Assembly: GCF_001941345.1 (NCBI RefSeq)
Contig: NZ_CP009251.1
Location: 1 to 64,000 of the forward strand
Direction: 5' to 3'
From: Corynebacterium stationis
GTDB taxonomy: Bacteria; Actinomycetota; Actinomycetes; Mycobacteriales; Mycobacteriaceae
Length of the DNA: 64,000 nucleotides
Shown: positions 30,992-40,443 of the stretch, piece after piece
Layout of the letters: each line of letters opens with the position of its first letter
Position numbering within the stretch: the stretch's first letter is position 1
The notes under the pieces: generated by a model
Told to the model about the DNA's origin: nothing
What the model saw: only the letters and a program-made list of their open reading frames with translations
The model's database searches: none
Position numbers and translations under genes: made by a program

Positions 30992-32634
30992 CCTATAGTC
31001 TTGTCAACCTCGCGGGTGGGGATTACAGGGGCAACTAGGGAGCCTTATTTTGCTTTCTTGGTGTTGTTTTCGGGCATAGGAAGTAGCCGATTGGGAAATC
31101 CCCATCGGCTTTGCGGGTGAAGGTGTCTTTAGGCGGCAGTGACCTCCGTCTGGGGCTCGCGGTAAAATTCGTTGTTTCTCATCATGGCGAATAAGACGTT
31201 GAGTCGTCGACGCGCTAGGGCGACGACAGCTGCGTTATGCCTTTTGCCTTCGCTGCGTTTTCGTTCGTAGAATTGTCGTGAACGCTCGTGGAATCTGATC
31301 GATGCAAAAGACGATTGCCATAGGGCGTTCTTTAATTTCTTGTTTCCAGCCCGATTTAACGAGTTGGACATAATTGATGTTCCGGACTGGTTCGTCTTAG
31401 GTGAAAGTCCCGCGTAGGACGCCAGATGACCCGCGGTAGGAAAATCGGACATATCTCCGACCGTCATCAGTATTTGCGCAGCTGACCTGGGGCCTATTCC
31501 TGGCATTGACAACAGGAGTTGTGTTTGGGGGATTTCTTCGATGAGTTCGATGACTTGGGCTTCGATTTCTTTACGATGCTCGAGTTTGAGTAAGGCATCT
31601 TTGGCAGACATTGCCACGCCTAGCTCTGCGTATTCAGCTCCTGCTATCTGGACTGACTGCCCGGCGATGGCTGTAAACATTGCGTCAGTAATAGGCTCCG
31701 GATTGCGTGCTCGGTGCTTGCGCGCGAACGTGTTGACTCGTGCCTTGCCTAGCCGCTTGATTTTGGTGGGACCGCCGTATTTGGCTAATAAGTGGAGTAT
31801 CCATTTGCGGTGAATCATTTGTCCACGCAGTACGTGCTCAAATGCTGGATATGTGCCGACTAGTGCTGAACGGATCTGGTTGATAAGCCGTGTATAGGAT
31901 CTGGCAAGGTCTTCGTCGATGCCGTTGAGTACCTTGAGCTGGATAAATGCTTCTTCGACTCGGTCGACGTTTCTTAGTGATTCTGGAAGATTCTTTCCGG
32001 CATAGGCAATGATGTAGGCATCACGGACGTCTGTCTTTGCATTACCGGCATGAATGCGTGATAGCTGGCGCATGGCTAGTCCGGGGAGATAGCGGACATC
32101 AATTCCGATGTCCTGAGCTACTGCCACGGTCAGACGACCGATATTATTCGGCTGATCCACGACGACCAGAGTCTTCGTTGCTTTTGTTGCATAGGCGCCA
32201 AAGAGTTTGCGAAGAGATTGCTCGTGTTGGTTGATGCGTTTGGATAGGGCCTGGTGGCCGCTGGAATCGAGGACGCAAGCGTGGTGGAAGTACTTGCCGA
32301 CGTCCATGCCGATGACATAGTCGTATGTCATCTTTGAACCTCCTAGCGATAGAAAACGAATTTGGGTCATTTCATCGCTGGTGGTCGGACATACTTCACG
32401 CTGGCATCCACATTACTTTGAGACCTCACACCAGATTGTGCGGGTCAGGTTCCTATTAGCAGTTGGGAGTATGTCACTGCCTTTGGCGGCATCACCCCCC
32501 GGATCATTTTCAGACAGGGACAACAACAAGCCATACCAAAGCCAGCGACTAGTTCCATCTCCCCGAAAGGAAAGAAGGAACGGAACAAACACTACCTACC
32601 CCTGAAACAGGGACTAGGCTATGAATCTACGGTT
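30992..32634 (-). mobile_element. IS110-family insertion sequence interrupting SURF1
   Basis: An element of about 1.64 kb whose ends were inferred from the point where SURF1 sequence resumes on each side (…PFEG | NTPPIEDQG…). The bases GGAAC occur at both junctions on the minus strand. Apart from the transposase it holds 300 bases of upstream non-coding DNA (32332-32634). Exact ends are uncertain by a few bases because IS110 elements lack clear inverted repeats. Confidence 0.8.
31129..32331 (-). CDS. IS110-family transposase
   Basis: A 400-residue DEDD transposase. The N-terminal RuvC-like part begins TYDYVIGMDVGKYFHHACVL (first Asp), continues TLVVVDQPNNIG and AKTDVRDAYIIA (DEDD residues), and the C-terminal transposase_20 domain has LLLSMPGIGPRSAAQILMTV and FASYAGLSPKTNQSG-like sequence. 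ATG 32331 is chosen for its AGGAGG ribosome-binding site; an in-frame upstream start at 32370 is less likely. It appears intact. Confidence 0.92.
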   Translation of the reverse strand: MTYDYVIGMDVGKYFHHACVLDSSGHQALSKRINQHEQSLRKLFGAYATKATKTLVVVDQPNNIGRLTVAVAQDIGIDVRYLPGLAMRQLSRIHAGNAKTDVRDAYIIAYAGKNLPESLRNVDRVEEAFIQLKVLNGIDEDLARSYTRLINQIRSALVGTYPAFEHVLRGQMIHRKWILHLLAKYGGPTKIKRLGKARVNTFARKHRARNPEPITDAMFTAIAGQSVQIAGAEYAELGVAMSAKDALLKLEHRKEIEAQVIELIEEIPQTQLLLSMPGIGPRSAAQILMTVGDMSDFPTAGHLASYAGLSPKTNQSGTSIMSNSLNRAGNKKLKNALWQSSFASIRFHERSRQFYERKRSEGKRHNAAVVALARRRLNVLFAMMRNNEFYREPQTEVTAA

Positions 32635-33185
32635 CCCTCAAACGGAACTGCTAACAACGTAATGGGGGACATCGGTGTCTGCTCGGTGAATCGGGCGTGG
32701 CCGACGATGGACTGCTCACCGGCTGGCGCAGTATCCATCGGTGGGACACCGCCCTCAAGCGGCGGGTTGAAACCCCGGTTGACCAAGATGACCTCACCGG
32801 AGTTCAGCTGGAAGGGGGTCAAGGCATGGAAGGCAGGGGAGGAGTCGACCGGACGGTTGCGCATCAGCACCTCATCCTCGGGCAGGTAGTGGCCCTGAAG
32901 GATCGCCCGGGCCCATTCCTCCCCGGGCTCGATACTGCCCTGGGCGTCAAAGATCTCCTCGGCGGGGACGGGCTCGACCTCGAAGGCGGCTTCGATCTGC
33001 TCGTTGCGCTCGACGATAGTGCTATCCCTGCTCAGCTGCCACGGCGCCAGAAAGGTAAAGGCGACGTAGGAGAAAGCGATGATGGCAAGGACACCGAACG
33101 CCCAGCCGGGCCGGAGGAATGTCCGCCAGCCCTTCTTCTGCGGGGCCCGACCGTACCTGCGCTCACGTGTGCTGCTCACAGCCAT
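32635..33185 (-). pseudogene. SURF1 family protein, N-terminal part (split by IS110 element)
   Basis: From ATG 33185 (MAVSSTRERRYG): first membrane helix PGWAFGVLAIIAFSYVAFTF, then the conserved APWQLSRDSTIVERNEQI and GEVILVNRGFNPP motifs of SURF1. It runs into the insertion sequence after PFEG and ends on an IS-encoded stop at 32619. The ATPase gene starts upstream on the same strand. Confidence 0.88.
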
Positions 33186-33249
33186 GAAGTCTACTGCCCC
33201 GTCCGGTGAGAAAGTACATCCTGTCGCAGGGTGCTCATGGGGGAAAGCA

Positions 33250-35223
33250 CTACGAGACCCGGGACCTTCCGTCCGCATCCTCGTCGGCGGTGACCGTGGC
33301 CGCCTCGACGGGCTTCAGGTCAGGATGCTGGGTGCGGGCGGCCCGCAGGCCGTTGGCGATGACGATGACCTCGGCCACCTCGTGGACCAGCACGACGGCA
33401 GCCAGTCCCAGCACACCGGTGATCGCCAGCGGCAACAGGACGATGATGATCGCCAGGGACAGGATGATGTTCTGGTTGATGATCGCCCGTCCCCGGCGGG
33501 CGTGGTGCAGGGCACGCGGGATCAGGCGCAGGTCATCGCCGGTAAACGCCACATCCGCGGACTCGATCGCCGCATCCGAGCCCTTGGCGCCCATGGCGAT
33601 GCCGATATCGGCTGATGCCAGGGCAGGGGCGTCGTTGATGCCGTCACCGATCATCGCCACCGGGCCGCGGGTCCCCAGCCCGGCCACGGCGGTGGCCTTG
33701 TCCTCCGGGCGTAGCTCGGCCCGCACGTCCGTGATGCCGGCCTCCCGGGCCAGGGCGGTGGCGGTACGCGTGTTATCACCTGTGAGCATGGTGATCCCGA
33801 AACCCTCGTCCGCGAGCGATTTGATGACCTGAGGTGTTTCCGGGCGGAGTTCATCGCGCACCCCGACCGCCCCCACGGGCCGGTCGTCGCGGTGGACGAT
33901 GACCACGGTCATGCCCTGTTCTTCCAGGGTTTCGACCTGGCCGGCCAGGGGGCCGGGGCTCAGCCAACGGGGGCTGCCCACGGCGATCCGGGACCCGTCG
34001 AGGAGCCCGGTGATCCCCTGGCCGGCGGCCTCGGAAACCTGCTGGGCGGTCGGGGCCTGCGGGGTGGCGGCGGTAATGGCGGCGGCCAACGGGTGGGTGG
34101 AGTGGGCCTCCAGCGCCGCGGCCCAGCCGAGGACATCCGCGCGGCTGACGCCGTCGGTGGTGAGCACATCTACGACGGTGGGATGGTTGCGGGTCAGGGT
34201 ACCGGTCTTATCGAGTGCCAGATGCCGGATGCCACCGAGGCGCTCAAAGGCGGCGCCGGACTTGATGACCACGCCGAACTTACTGGCCGCCCCGATGGCC
34301 GAGACCACCGTGACCGGCACCGAAATCGCCAGCGCACACGGCGACGCGGCGACCAGGACAACCAAGGCACGTTCGATCCACACACCTGGATCCCCGAACA
34401 GGGACCCGATCACGGCGACCAGGACGGCGAGGATGAGGACACCGGGCACCAAGGGGCGGGCGAGGCGATCGGCGATACGGGCGCGTTGGCCCTTATCGTT
34501 TTGGGCCTGCTCCACCAGCTCGACGACGGTGGTCAGGGAGTTATCCGTGCCGGCGGCGGTGGCCTCAACCTCCAGTGCCCCGGTGGTGTTGATCGACCCG
34601 GCCAGCACTGCATCGCCGGGGCCGACCTCGACGGGGATAGATTCGCCGGTGATCGCCGAAGTGTCCAGGCTGCTGTGCCCGGAGCGGATAACCCCGTCGG
34701 TGGCCAGGCGTTCCCCCGCGGCCAGGCGCAACACGTCACCCGGGATGAGGTCTTCGACCGGCACGGTGCGGGTCGCCCCATGGGCGGCGATGATCGTCGC
34801 GGTCGAGGGGATCAGGGCCAGCAGGGCACGCAGGCCCGAGCGGGCCTTGTCCATCGCCTTATCCTCCAGCGCCTCGGCGATGGAGTAGAGGAAGGCCAGG
34901 GCGGCGGCCTCCTCGATGAAGCCCAACAGGACGGCACCGATGGCGCTGATCGTCATCAACAGCCCGATGCCCAGCTTGCCCCGGGTGACCAGTCTCGTGA
35001 GGGCTCCGGGGACGAACTGGGAGGCACCCAGCAGCAGGGAGGCCCAGAACAATACGGTGGCCACCAGCCCGGCCCCGGGGATAAACCACTCGAGGATCAG
35101 GCCGATGAGCAGGAACATTCCGGAAGCCACCGGGAGGAGGATGGCGCGGTCACGCCACCACGGGGTGTGCTCATCTTCTTCGGTCATCGGTGCGGACGGT
35201 TCACAACCACAGGCAGACGTCAT
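33250..35223 (-). CDS. P1B-type heavy-metal ATPase with SPC motif
   Basis: A 657-residue metal-exporting P-type ATPase with about six to eight membrane helices. It has actuator TGES (ITGESIPVEVG), phosphorylation motif DKTGTLTR, THPLAAAI in the nucleotide domain, MIGDGINDAPALASADIGIA, the membrane metal motif SPC (VAASPCALAISVP), and a late HE-N motif (LVHEVAEVIVIANGLR). SPC plus HE is typical of P1B-4 (Co/Zn/Cd/Fe) pumps rather than CPC CadA/ZntA. The N terminus is short with CGC and no HMA domain. The ATG overlaps the cmtR stop (ATGA), so the two are one repressor-pump operon. Confidence 0.92.
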   Translation of the reverse strand: MTSACGCEPSAPMTEEDEHTPWWRDRAILLPVASGMFLLIGLILEWFIPGAGLVATVLFWASLLLGASQFVPGALTRLVTRGKLGIGLLMTISAIGAVLLGFIEEAAALAFLYSIAEALEDKAMDKARSGLRALLALIPSTATIIAAHGATRTVPVEDLIPGDVLRLAAGERLATDGVIRSGHSSLDTSAITGESIPVEVGPGDAVLAGSINTTGALEVEATAAGTDNSLTTVVELVEQAQNDKGQRARIADRLARPLVPGVLILAVLVAVIGSLFGDPGVWIERALVVLVAASPCALAISVPVTVVSAIGAASKFGVVIKSGAAFERLGGIRHLALDKTGTLTRNHPTVVDVLTTDGVSRADVLGWAAALEAHSTHPLAAAITAATPQAPTAQQVSEAAGQGITGLLDGSRIAVGSPRWLSPGPLAGQVETLEEQGMTVVIVHRDDRPVGAVGVRDELRPETPQVIKSLADEGFGITMLTGDNTRTATALAREAGITDVRAELRPEDKATAVAGLGTRGPVAMIGDGINDAPALASADIGIAMGAKGSDAAIESADVAFTGDDLRLIPRALHHARRGRAIINQNIILSLAIIIVLLPLAITGVLGLAAVVLVHEVAEVIVIANGLRAARTQHPDLKPVEAATVTADEDADGRSRVS

Positions 35224-35585
35224 GACTGCTGGCCTCCGTCCGTATCGCAGCAACCGGCGACCGGGCACTGCGGGTCCAGACACGCGGCGTTCTCGTCAAC
35301 CGACAGGGTGGTCTCCACCAGGACGGCAAGCGCCCGGGCCAGGTGAGCGTCGACGATCTCATAGCGGGTGCGCCGGCCCTCCGGTTCGGAGACCACGATC
35401 CCACAATCGCGCAAACACGTCAGGTGGTTGGAGACATTCGAGCGCGTCAACTCCAGGTCCCGGGCCAACTGCGCTGGATAACCTGGAGCCTCCAGCAGGG
35501 ATAACAGGATCCGGGACCGGGTGGGATCGGCCATGGCACGTCCCAGCCGGTTCATCACATCAAGACGAGAAGCAATAGTCAGCAT
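35220..35585 (-). CDS. cmtR: CmtR-like ArsR family metal sensor, copy 1
   Basis: A 121-residue winged-helix repressor closely resembling mycobacterial CmtR (Cd/Pb sensor). LTRSNVSNHLTCLRDCGIVVSEP is the recognition helix with the two sensor Cys (TCLRDC), and the tail DPQCPVAGCC supplies further Cys. Metal binding would release the promoter. ATG 35585 is chosen: a -10-like TATGGT (minus strand, 35597-35592) lies six bases before it, implying a leaderless mRNA. A paralogue is at 56118-56483. Confidence 0.9.
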   Translation of the reverse strand: MLTIASRLDVMNRLGRAMADPTRSRILLSLLEAPGYPAQLARDLELTRSNVSNHLTCLRDCGIVVSEPEGRRTRYEIVDAHLARALAVLVETTLSVDENAACLDPQCPVAGCCDTDGGQQS

Positions 35586-35598
35586 GCACTGACCATAC
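35575..35598. promoter_or_regulatory. Promoter/operator-like inverted repeat at cmtR copy 1
   Basis: ATAGTCAG and CTGACCATAC flank the central CATGCA that contains the start codon; TATGGT on the minus strand is the -10. The same layout, with better symmetry, is at 56473-56496. Confidence 0.5.
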
Positions 35599-35761
35599 AG
35601 TGGGGGCTGATTAGTCTGCAATTGTCCCTCGGGTGGTCGCCCCTGGATGTCCGACGAACGTCAGGTGGGAGGTGGGGTCCTGAAACCGCGTCAGCCTGGA
35701 GGGAGATTGACCCGCGGCATGGCACACCGGCGCTCAGGATGTAGCGGGAGTCTTCTGCTTC

Positions 35762-36346
35762 CTAACGCCTGTCACGGCTCCGGACAACCAGCACGATGGC
35801 CCCGGCGATGACGCCGAAGAGGGCCAACCCCGCGAGGGTCAGGACTATCGGATTACTGACTACGGAGGTGGCCCCCTCGGCGGTGTTCTCGGCGGCTGTG
35901 GTCTCCTCCACAGGCTTGGCGTCGGTGCCCGTGGTGGTGGCGGTCGTTTGGGCGTCACCGACGACGGTGAAGGTGGTCTCGCTGCGGGTGGCGTGGCCGT
36001 CGGAGGAGAGGATCTGGAAGCCGATGGTGTAGTCACCTGGCCCGCCGCTGACATCCGCAGGTAGATCAAGGGTCACCAGTCGGCCGTCGATGGTCGGCTC
36101 ACCACTGAACAGGAGATCACCGGAGTTCTGGTCGGTGATGGCTACGGTGCTGAAACCTTCCTGGGGAAGCCCGGAGAACTCCAGCTCGATGCTGCGCGGA
36201 AATTCTTCGACCACGTCACCGTCCGCGGGATTGCCGCCGATCACGGAGTCATGCGCGAGGGCAACCGGGGTGGCTACGACGGTCAGGGCCCCGACCGCCA
36301 CAACAGTAGCCAGCACACGACGAGGGAGCGTGGGGGAGATGATCAC
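35762..36346 (-). CDS. copC: CopC/YcnJ-type periplasmic copper-binding protein, membrane-anchored
   Basis: A 194-residue exported protein. It has a signal peptide (RRVLATVVAVGALTVVATPVALA) with cleavage just before His-Asp, so mature His1 can bind Cu(II) as in CopC; the second copper motif is SSDGHATRSETTF near the domain end. A Thr-rich linker and one C-terminal helix (IVLTLAGLALFGVIAGAIVL) with an RSRDRR stop anchor it. GTG at 36346 is chosen for its AGGAGG site. It is divergent from the CopD-CtaG gene. Confidence 0.88.
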   Translation of the reverse strand: MIISPTLPRRVLATVVAVGALTVVATPVALAHDSVIGGNPADGDVVEEFPRSIELEFSGLPQEGFSTVAITDQNSGDLLFSGEPTIDGRLVTLDLPADVSGGPGDYTIGFQILSSDGHATRSETTFTVVGDAQTTATTTGTDAKPVEETTAAENTAEGATSVVSNPIVLTLAGLALFGVIAGAIVLVVRSRDRR

Positions 36347-36643
36347 GAAAGTCCTCCTGGGTTGGGCCGGTTCTTCAACCGGATGTGAGCGACTAAGACA
36401 CCTGCCTGCGGGAGGTACCAAGACACTAGTCGGAACAGGCGGGAGGAAAGTTCCCGGCCACGGCGCCTTCACCGGGTGTTGTTCTTCCCAGGTCGGTGCC
36501 CCCTGCAGGGGGTGAACCGGGGGAAGATACCGGTCCCTGGGCAATTTACAAGAACACCCGCAGGCCCTATTAGGGTGAACCTCACGCCCGCTTCCGAGCA
36601 CACCATGAGAGTGGAGGCGGCATGGACGGCGAAATGGACACAG
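36347..36643. other. Divergent gap between copC and copD-ctaG
   Basis: About 300 bases carrying both promoters. A partial palindrome, ACCTGCCTGCGGGAGGT near 36400-36416, could be a regulator site; this is weak. Confidence 0.3.
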
Positions 36644-38647
36644 ATGACCCACCCGGTAAATAACACCCCCACTGCCACGGATACGACCGCAGGGACGACC
36701 CCCGCCATCGGGCGCCGGCCTCAGGAGCGGGTACGCCCCACGTGGCCGTTGTACCTGCTCTTTTTCGCCGTCGCAGGTGCCGTCGGCGGGACGGTTGCCT
36801 ACAGCTTCCTCGGCGAATCCCTCGCGGCCCTGGGGATCCCCAACCCGGGCATCGCGACCACCTTCGGGTTGCCGTTTTTCCGTGCGGTCGGTTGGATGCT
36901 CGCTGCCCTGTCGGCCGGTTCTTTCTTGTTCGCTGCTTTCCTCATCTCCCCACGGTTGCCCGGCGGTGATCACGACCGCCTGCATCAGGCCTCGTTGAGT
37001 GTGGACGGGCACCTGGCCTCGCGTACCGGTGCGGTCGCGGCCATCTGCTTCGGACTGATCGCGTTGTTGATGATCCCGCTGGTGCTCTCAGATGTCTCCG
37101 GCACCCCCCTGGCCCAGACACTCGGCCTGGAGACCCTGACGGTGGCCGTCGAGCAGGTGGCCATGGCCCGGGTGTGGCTGATCGTCGCGCTTATTGCCCT
37201 GGTCACCGGTGGTACGGGCCTGATGAGCCGGGCGTGGATCACCCAACCACTGTTGCTCCTCGGGTCAATCCTCATGATCATCCCCCTGGGCCTGACAGGG
37301 CACTCCTCCTCGGGCGGCAACCACGACCACGGCACCAACTCCTACCTGTGGCACCTGGTCTTCTTAGTCCTGTGGGTCGGCGGACTCATGGCCCTGCTCG
37401 CCCACGGGCGTCGCCTGGGACCTGACCTGGATATTGCGCTGCGCCGCTACTCGACAATCGCCCTGGTCTCCATCATCGTCATGGCCGTGTCCGGGTTAGT
37501 CAACGCCGCCATCCGCATCGAGCTGACGGATCTGTTGACCACCCGGTACGGGTTAATCATCGTGGCCAAGACCATCGGCGTGATCATCCTCGGTGTCTTC
37601 GGGTGGATCCACCGGGCGTGGGTCATTCCGCAGGTGCAGGCCAACCCCGCTGATCGCCGCCTGTTCCGCCAGGTCGCCATCGTCGAGGTGCTTGTCATGG
37701 CGGCGGTCACCGGTATCGCCATCACCATGGGGCGCACCCCGCCGCCCTCACCGCGCATCCCGAACCTCTCGCAGATGGCCACCAAGCTCGGCTACGAGCT
37801 GTCCGAGAAGCCCACCATCCTCAACGTGTGGGGCATGTGGCGCTTTGACCTGCTGTTTGGTGCCCTCGCCCTGCTTCTGGCCGTCGGCTATCTCTCCGCT
37901 GTGTGGCGCACCCGCCAGACAGGTCACACCTGGTCAAGCACCCCCACCGCCTGGTGGTTGGCCGGATGTGTGACCCTGCTGGTGACGATGAGTTCCGGGA
38001 TCGGGCTGAATATGCCCGCGGTCTTCTCGGTGCACATGGTCGGTCACATCATCTTGTCGCTGGTCATCCCCATCTTCCTGGTGATGGGTGCCCCGCTGAC
38101 CCTGCTGATGACCGCCTTCGCCCCGGGGGCCCCGGGTAGGCCGAATATCCACGACTGGGTGCGCGCCTTCACCCGCAGCCGGTTGGTGGGGGTGATCACC
38201 CATCCGGTGGTCAACACCCTGCAGTTCCTGGTGTTCTTCTACGTCATGTACCTGTTCATCCCGCTCTATGAGCTGCTGATCTCCAAGTACGCGGGGCAGC
38301 TGATCATGAACACCGTGCTCCTGGTCTCCGGGTGCTTCTACGTCTGGGGGATGCTCGGCCCCGACCTGATCCCGCGCCGTCGCCCGGCCGCCGTCCGCCT
38401 GGGGTGGCTGGTCGCCTCCCTGCCCGTCCACCTGCTTGTCGGGGTCTATCTCCTGCGCCTGGACACGATCCTGGGCGAGGAGTTCTACCGCTCCCTGCTT
38501 TTGCCCTGGGAGCTCGATCTGCTCGCTGACCAACGCGCCGCCGTCCTGGCCTGGGCCACAGGTGTGGTTCCGCTGGCCTTTGTCACCTTTGCGCTCCTCC
38601 GGCAGGTGCGGGGGAGCGGCGAAAACGCCCGGGTTTCCGGGGAGTAG
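36644..38647 (+). CDS. CopD-CtaG fusion, copper import/cytochrome oxidase assembly membrane protein
   Basis: About 667 residues and some 15 membrane helices. The N-terminal half is CopD-like (FRAVGWMLAALSAGSFLFAA; conserved His in GLTGHSSSGGNHDHG and SYLWHLVFLVLWVGGLMALL). The C-terminal half is caa3-type CtaG (VFSVHMVGHIILSLVIPIFL, TLQFLVFFYVMYLFIPLYEL). Such fusions move copper across the membrane and supply it to the aa3 oxidase, in line with CopC next door. Start is uncertain: ATG 36644 (MTHPVNN) or 36605; neither has a strong ribosome-binding site. Confidence 0.85.
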   Translation: MTHPVNNTPTATDTTAGTTPAIGRRPQERVRPTWPLYLLFFAVAGAVGGTVAYSFLGESLAALGIPNPGIATTFGLPFFRAVGWMLAALSAGSFLFAAFLISPRLPGGDHDRLHQASLSVDGHLASRTGAVAAICFGLIALLMIPLVLSDVSGTPLAQTLGLETLTVAVEQVAMARVWLIVALIALVTGGTGLMSRAWITQPLLLLGSILMIIPLGLTGHSSSGGNHDHGTNSYLWHLVFLVLWVGGLMALLAHGRRLGPDLDIALRRYSTIALVSIIVMAVSGLVNAAIRIELTDLLTTRYGLIIVAKTIGVIILGVFGWIHRAWVIPQVQANPADRRLFRQVAIVEVLVMAAVTGIAITMGRTPPPSPRIPNLSQMATKLGYELSEKPTILNVWGMWRFDLLFGALALLLAVGYLSAVWRTRQTGHTWSSTPTAWWLAGCVTLLVTMSSGIGLNMPAVFSVHMVGHIILSLVIPIFLVMGAPLTLLMTAFAPGAPGRPNIHDWVRAFTRSRLVGVITHPVVNTLQFLVFFYVMYLFIPLYELLISKYAGQLIMNTVLLVSGCFYVWGMLGPDLIPRRRPAAVRLGWLVASLPVHLLVGVYLLRLDTILGEEFYRSLLLPWELDLLADQRAAVLAWATGVVPLAFVTFALLRQVRGSGENARVSGE

Positions 38648-39074
38648 GCCACCACCGACCCCGGCGAGGGATCGCTGGCCTGCCAGCGATACCCGGGGCA
38701 CTGGTACACCCTCACCGTCCCCGCCGACCCGGTACTTCTGGTGGGAGGTCGCCGGGAGTGGCCAGGAAGTCGGCGATAGCCGGAGTTCTGACAGGGCCAC
38801 CCCGGTCGTGCCCGATTTCTCTTGAGGTCACCTACTGGCAGGGAACAGCCCTCCGGCACGTTGGGGCCACCTCCCCCGCCCCCTGTCAACCCTGGGTGAG
38901 TCGCCTGTGAGAAGGGTGGAAGAGTCGCCGACCCCGCCTGGCGGCTGGAACTTTGGGGGAAGGGGAGGTTAGTATTACGTCCGTAAATAACGGAACGGTC
39001 ACAATCTAGTCTCCACCGTGCATAGCGGTGGGCTTGAGTGGGGCGGACCAACGGACAACGACGGAAGAAGATTC
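38648..39074. other. Gap before the M23 peptidase gene
   Basis: 427 bases with no convincing gene. A hairpin ATCGCTGGC-CT-GCCAGCGAT (38671-38690) probably ends the CopD-CtaG transcript. A short palindrome TTACGTCCGTAA (38975-38986) lies about 90 bases before the peptidase ATG and could be an operator. Confidence 0.45.
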
Positions 39075-39866
39075 ATGCGACTGAAGGCTCAGCGACCAGC
39101 CGGAGGAAAACACCGCAAGATCCCCACCCCGCAAACCAAGAGCCGCGTAGCCCTGGTGGCCGTGGCCACGGGCGTGGTCTCGTCTGCGGGTCTCAGTGGT
39201 GCCGCCGCCGCCACGCTGCAGACCCAGGCTGAGGCCCCGATCTCCCCGCAGGACATTGTCGGTGGCGTGCAGTTGGCCACCAATAACACCGCGCTGCCCC
39301 CGGACACGACGGAGACGGCCCCGCAGATCCTGACGATCTCGGAGTATAAGCCGGTAACCAATATCAACGAGCAGTTGGACAAGGCGGTTGAGTACGCCGC
39401 CGAGCGCACCGAGGCCGCCCGCGCTGAGGCTGCACGTCTGGAAGCAGAACGGATTGAGGCAGAACGCCTGGCCAACGCCTCATCCGTGGTCAAACCCACT
39501 GAAGGCACCTTCACCTCCGGTTTCGGTATGCGCTGGGGCAGCCTCCACGCAGGACTAGACATCGCCAACGTCGTGGGCACCCCAATTCTTGCGGCCATGG
39601 GCGGCACCGTCATCGACTCCGGCCCGGCTTCCGGTTTCGGCCAGTGGATCCGCATCCAGCACGATGACGGCTCCATTGCCGTCTACGGCCACATGGAAAC
39701 CCTCGATGTCAGCGTGGGTGAGCAGGTCACCGCCGGCCAGAAGATCGCCGGCATGGGTAACCAAGGTTTCTCCACCGGTTCCCACCTGCATTTTGAGCTC
39801 TACCCGACCGGCAGCGGCGCCGTCGACCCCGCCCCCTGGTTCGCCCAGCACGGCATCACCTTCTAA
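39075..39866 (+). CDS. Exported M23 (LytM) family metallopeptidase
   Basis: A 263-residue secreted protein. The basic N terminus is followed by a hydrophobic export segment (VALVAVATGVVSSAGLSGAA), an Ala/Glu-rich coiled-coil-like stretch (ERTEAARAEAARLEAERIEA) and a C-terminal M23 domain with the zinc ligands HAGLD and SHLHFE and a GHME segment. It would cleave peptidoglycan cross-bridges. Start ATG has a GGAAGAAG site. It sits between copper genes and the DsbA/VKOR pair, suggesting an envelope-maintenance role. Confidence 0.88.
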   Translation: MRLKAQRPAGGKHRKIPTPQTKSRVALVAVATGVVSSAGLSGAAAATLQTQAEAPISPQDIVGGVQLATNNTALPPDTTETAPQILTISEYKPVTNINEQLDKAVEYAAERTEAARAEAARLEAERIEAERLANASSVVKPTEGTFTSGFGMRWGSLHAGLDIANVVGTPILAAMGGTVIDSGPASGFGQWIRIQHDDGSIAVYGHMETLDVSVGEQVTAGQKIAGMGNQGFSTGSHLHFELYPTGSGAVDPAPWFAQHGITF

Positions 39867-40009
39867 CCTTCCCCCACCCGGGAGAAAACCCGGTCCTGAC
39901 CCTCAGGCCAGCGTCTGTGGTCCGGGTGTCAACATGCTCCAGGTCATCTCGCACTCCTCCGCCGAGGGCACCGAGGAGTAGTACAGGGGATTGTGTACTG
40001 TCTACGATT

Positions 40010-40339
40010 ATGAGCACGGTGACCGTCACTCACACCTCGGCGTTGTCCCGGGTGGGCCATGCCCTGTCTGATGACACCCGGACCGGGATCCTGTTGGCCT
40101 TGCGCCACGGGCCCGCCCGACCCTCGGACCTGGCCCGGCAGTTGGATGTCTCCAAACAGGTGATGTCGAATCAGTTGGCCTGTCTGCGCGGATGCGGGCT
40201 GGTGGCCGCCACCCCGGAGGGGCGCAACGTCTGGTATTCTCTGGCTGATCCCCAGCTGGGTCACGCCCTTGGCGAGTTACTGGAGTTGGTGGTCACCATC
40301 GATCCGGCCTGTTGTTCGCCGGACGGATGCACCTGCTGA
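40010..40339 (+). CDS. ArsR family metal-sensing regulator
   Basis: A 109-residue winged-helix protein. It has LDVSKQVMSNQLACLRGCGLV as recognition helix with a CLRGC sensor pair like CmtR, and a Cys-rich tail DPACCSPDGCTC. It is clearly distinct from the two CmtR copies. A -10-like TACTGT (about 39995-40000) lies about 8 bases before ATG, suggesting a leaderless mRNA. It probably controls nearby metal or redox genes; the metal is unknown. Confidence 0.82.
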   Translation: MSTVTVTHTSALSRVGHALSDDTRTGILLALRHGPARPSDLARQLDVSKQVMSNQLACLRGCGLVAATPEGRNVWYSLADPQLGHALGELLELVVTIDPACCSPDGCTC

Positions 40340-40443
40340 TGACCGTCTCGGTCCTGGAGGACTTCGTCGCCACCTTGCCGGGTCCCCCGGGGCCCACGGC
40401 CTCGACACCCCTTAATTTCCACCAGAGATAGAACGGAACCCTC

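Noticed and set aside
32400..32620. Possible riboswitch upstream of the IS110 transposase
   Set aside because: Some inverted segments, but no recognisable riboswitch core; the stretch belongs to the insertion sequence.
33892..35346. 484-residue plus-strand open frame antisense to the P1B ATPase
   Set aside because: Long only because of G+C-rich codons on the other strand; composition (Gly, Asp, Gln, Arg runs) is typical of antisense.
37934..38800. 288-residue minus-strand open frame antisense to CopD-CtaG
   Set aside because: Antisense artefact in G+C-rich DNA; the plus strand has clear membrane-protein motifs.
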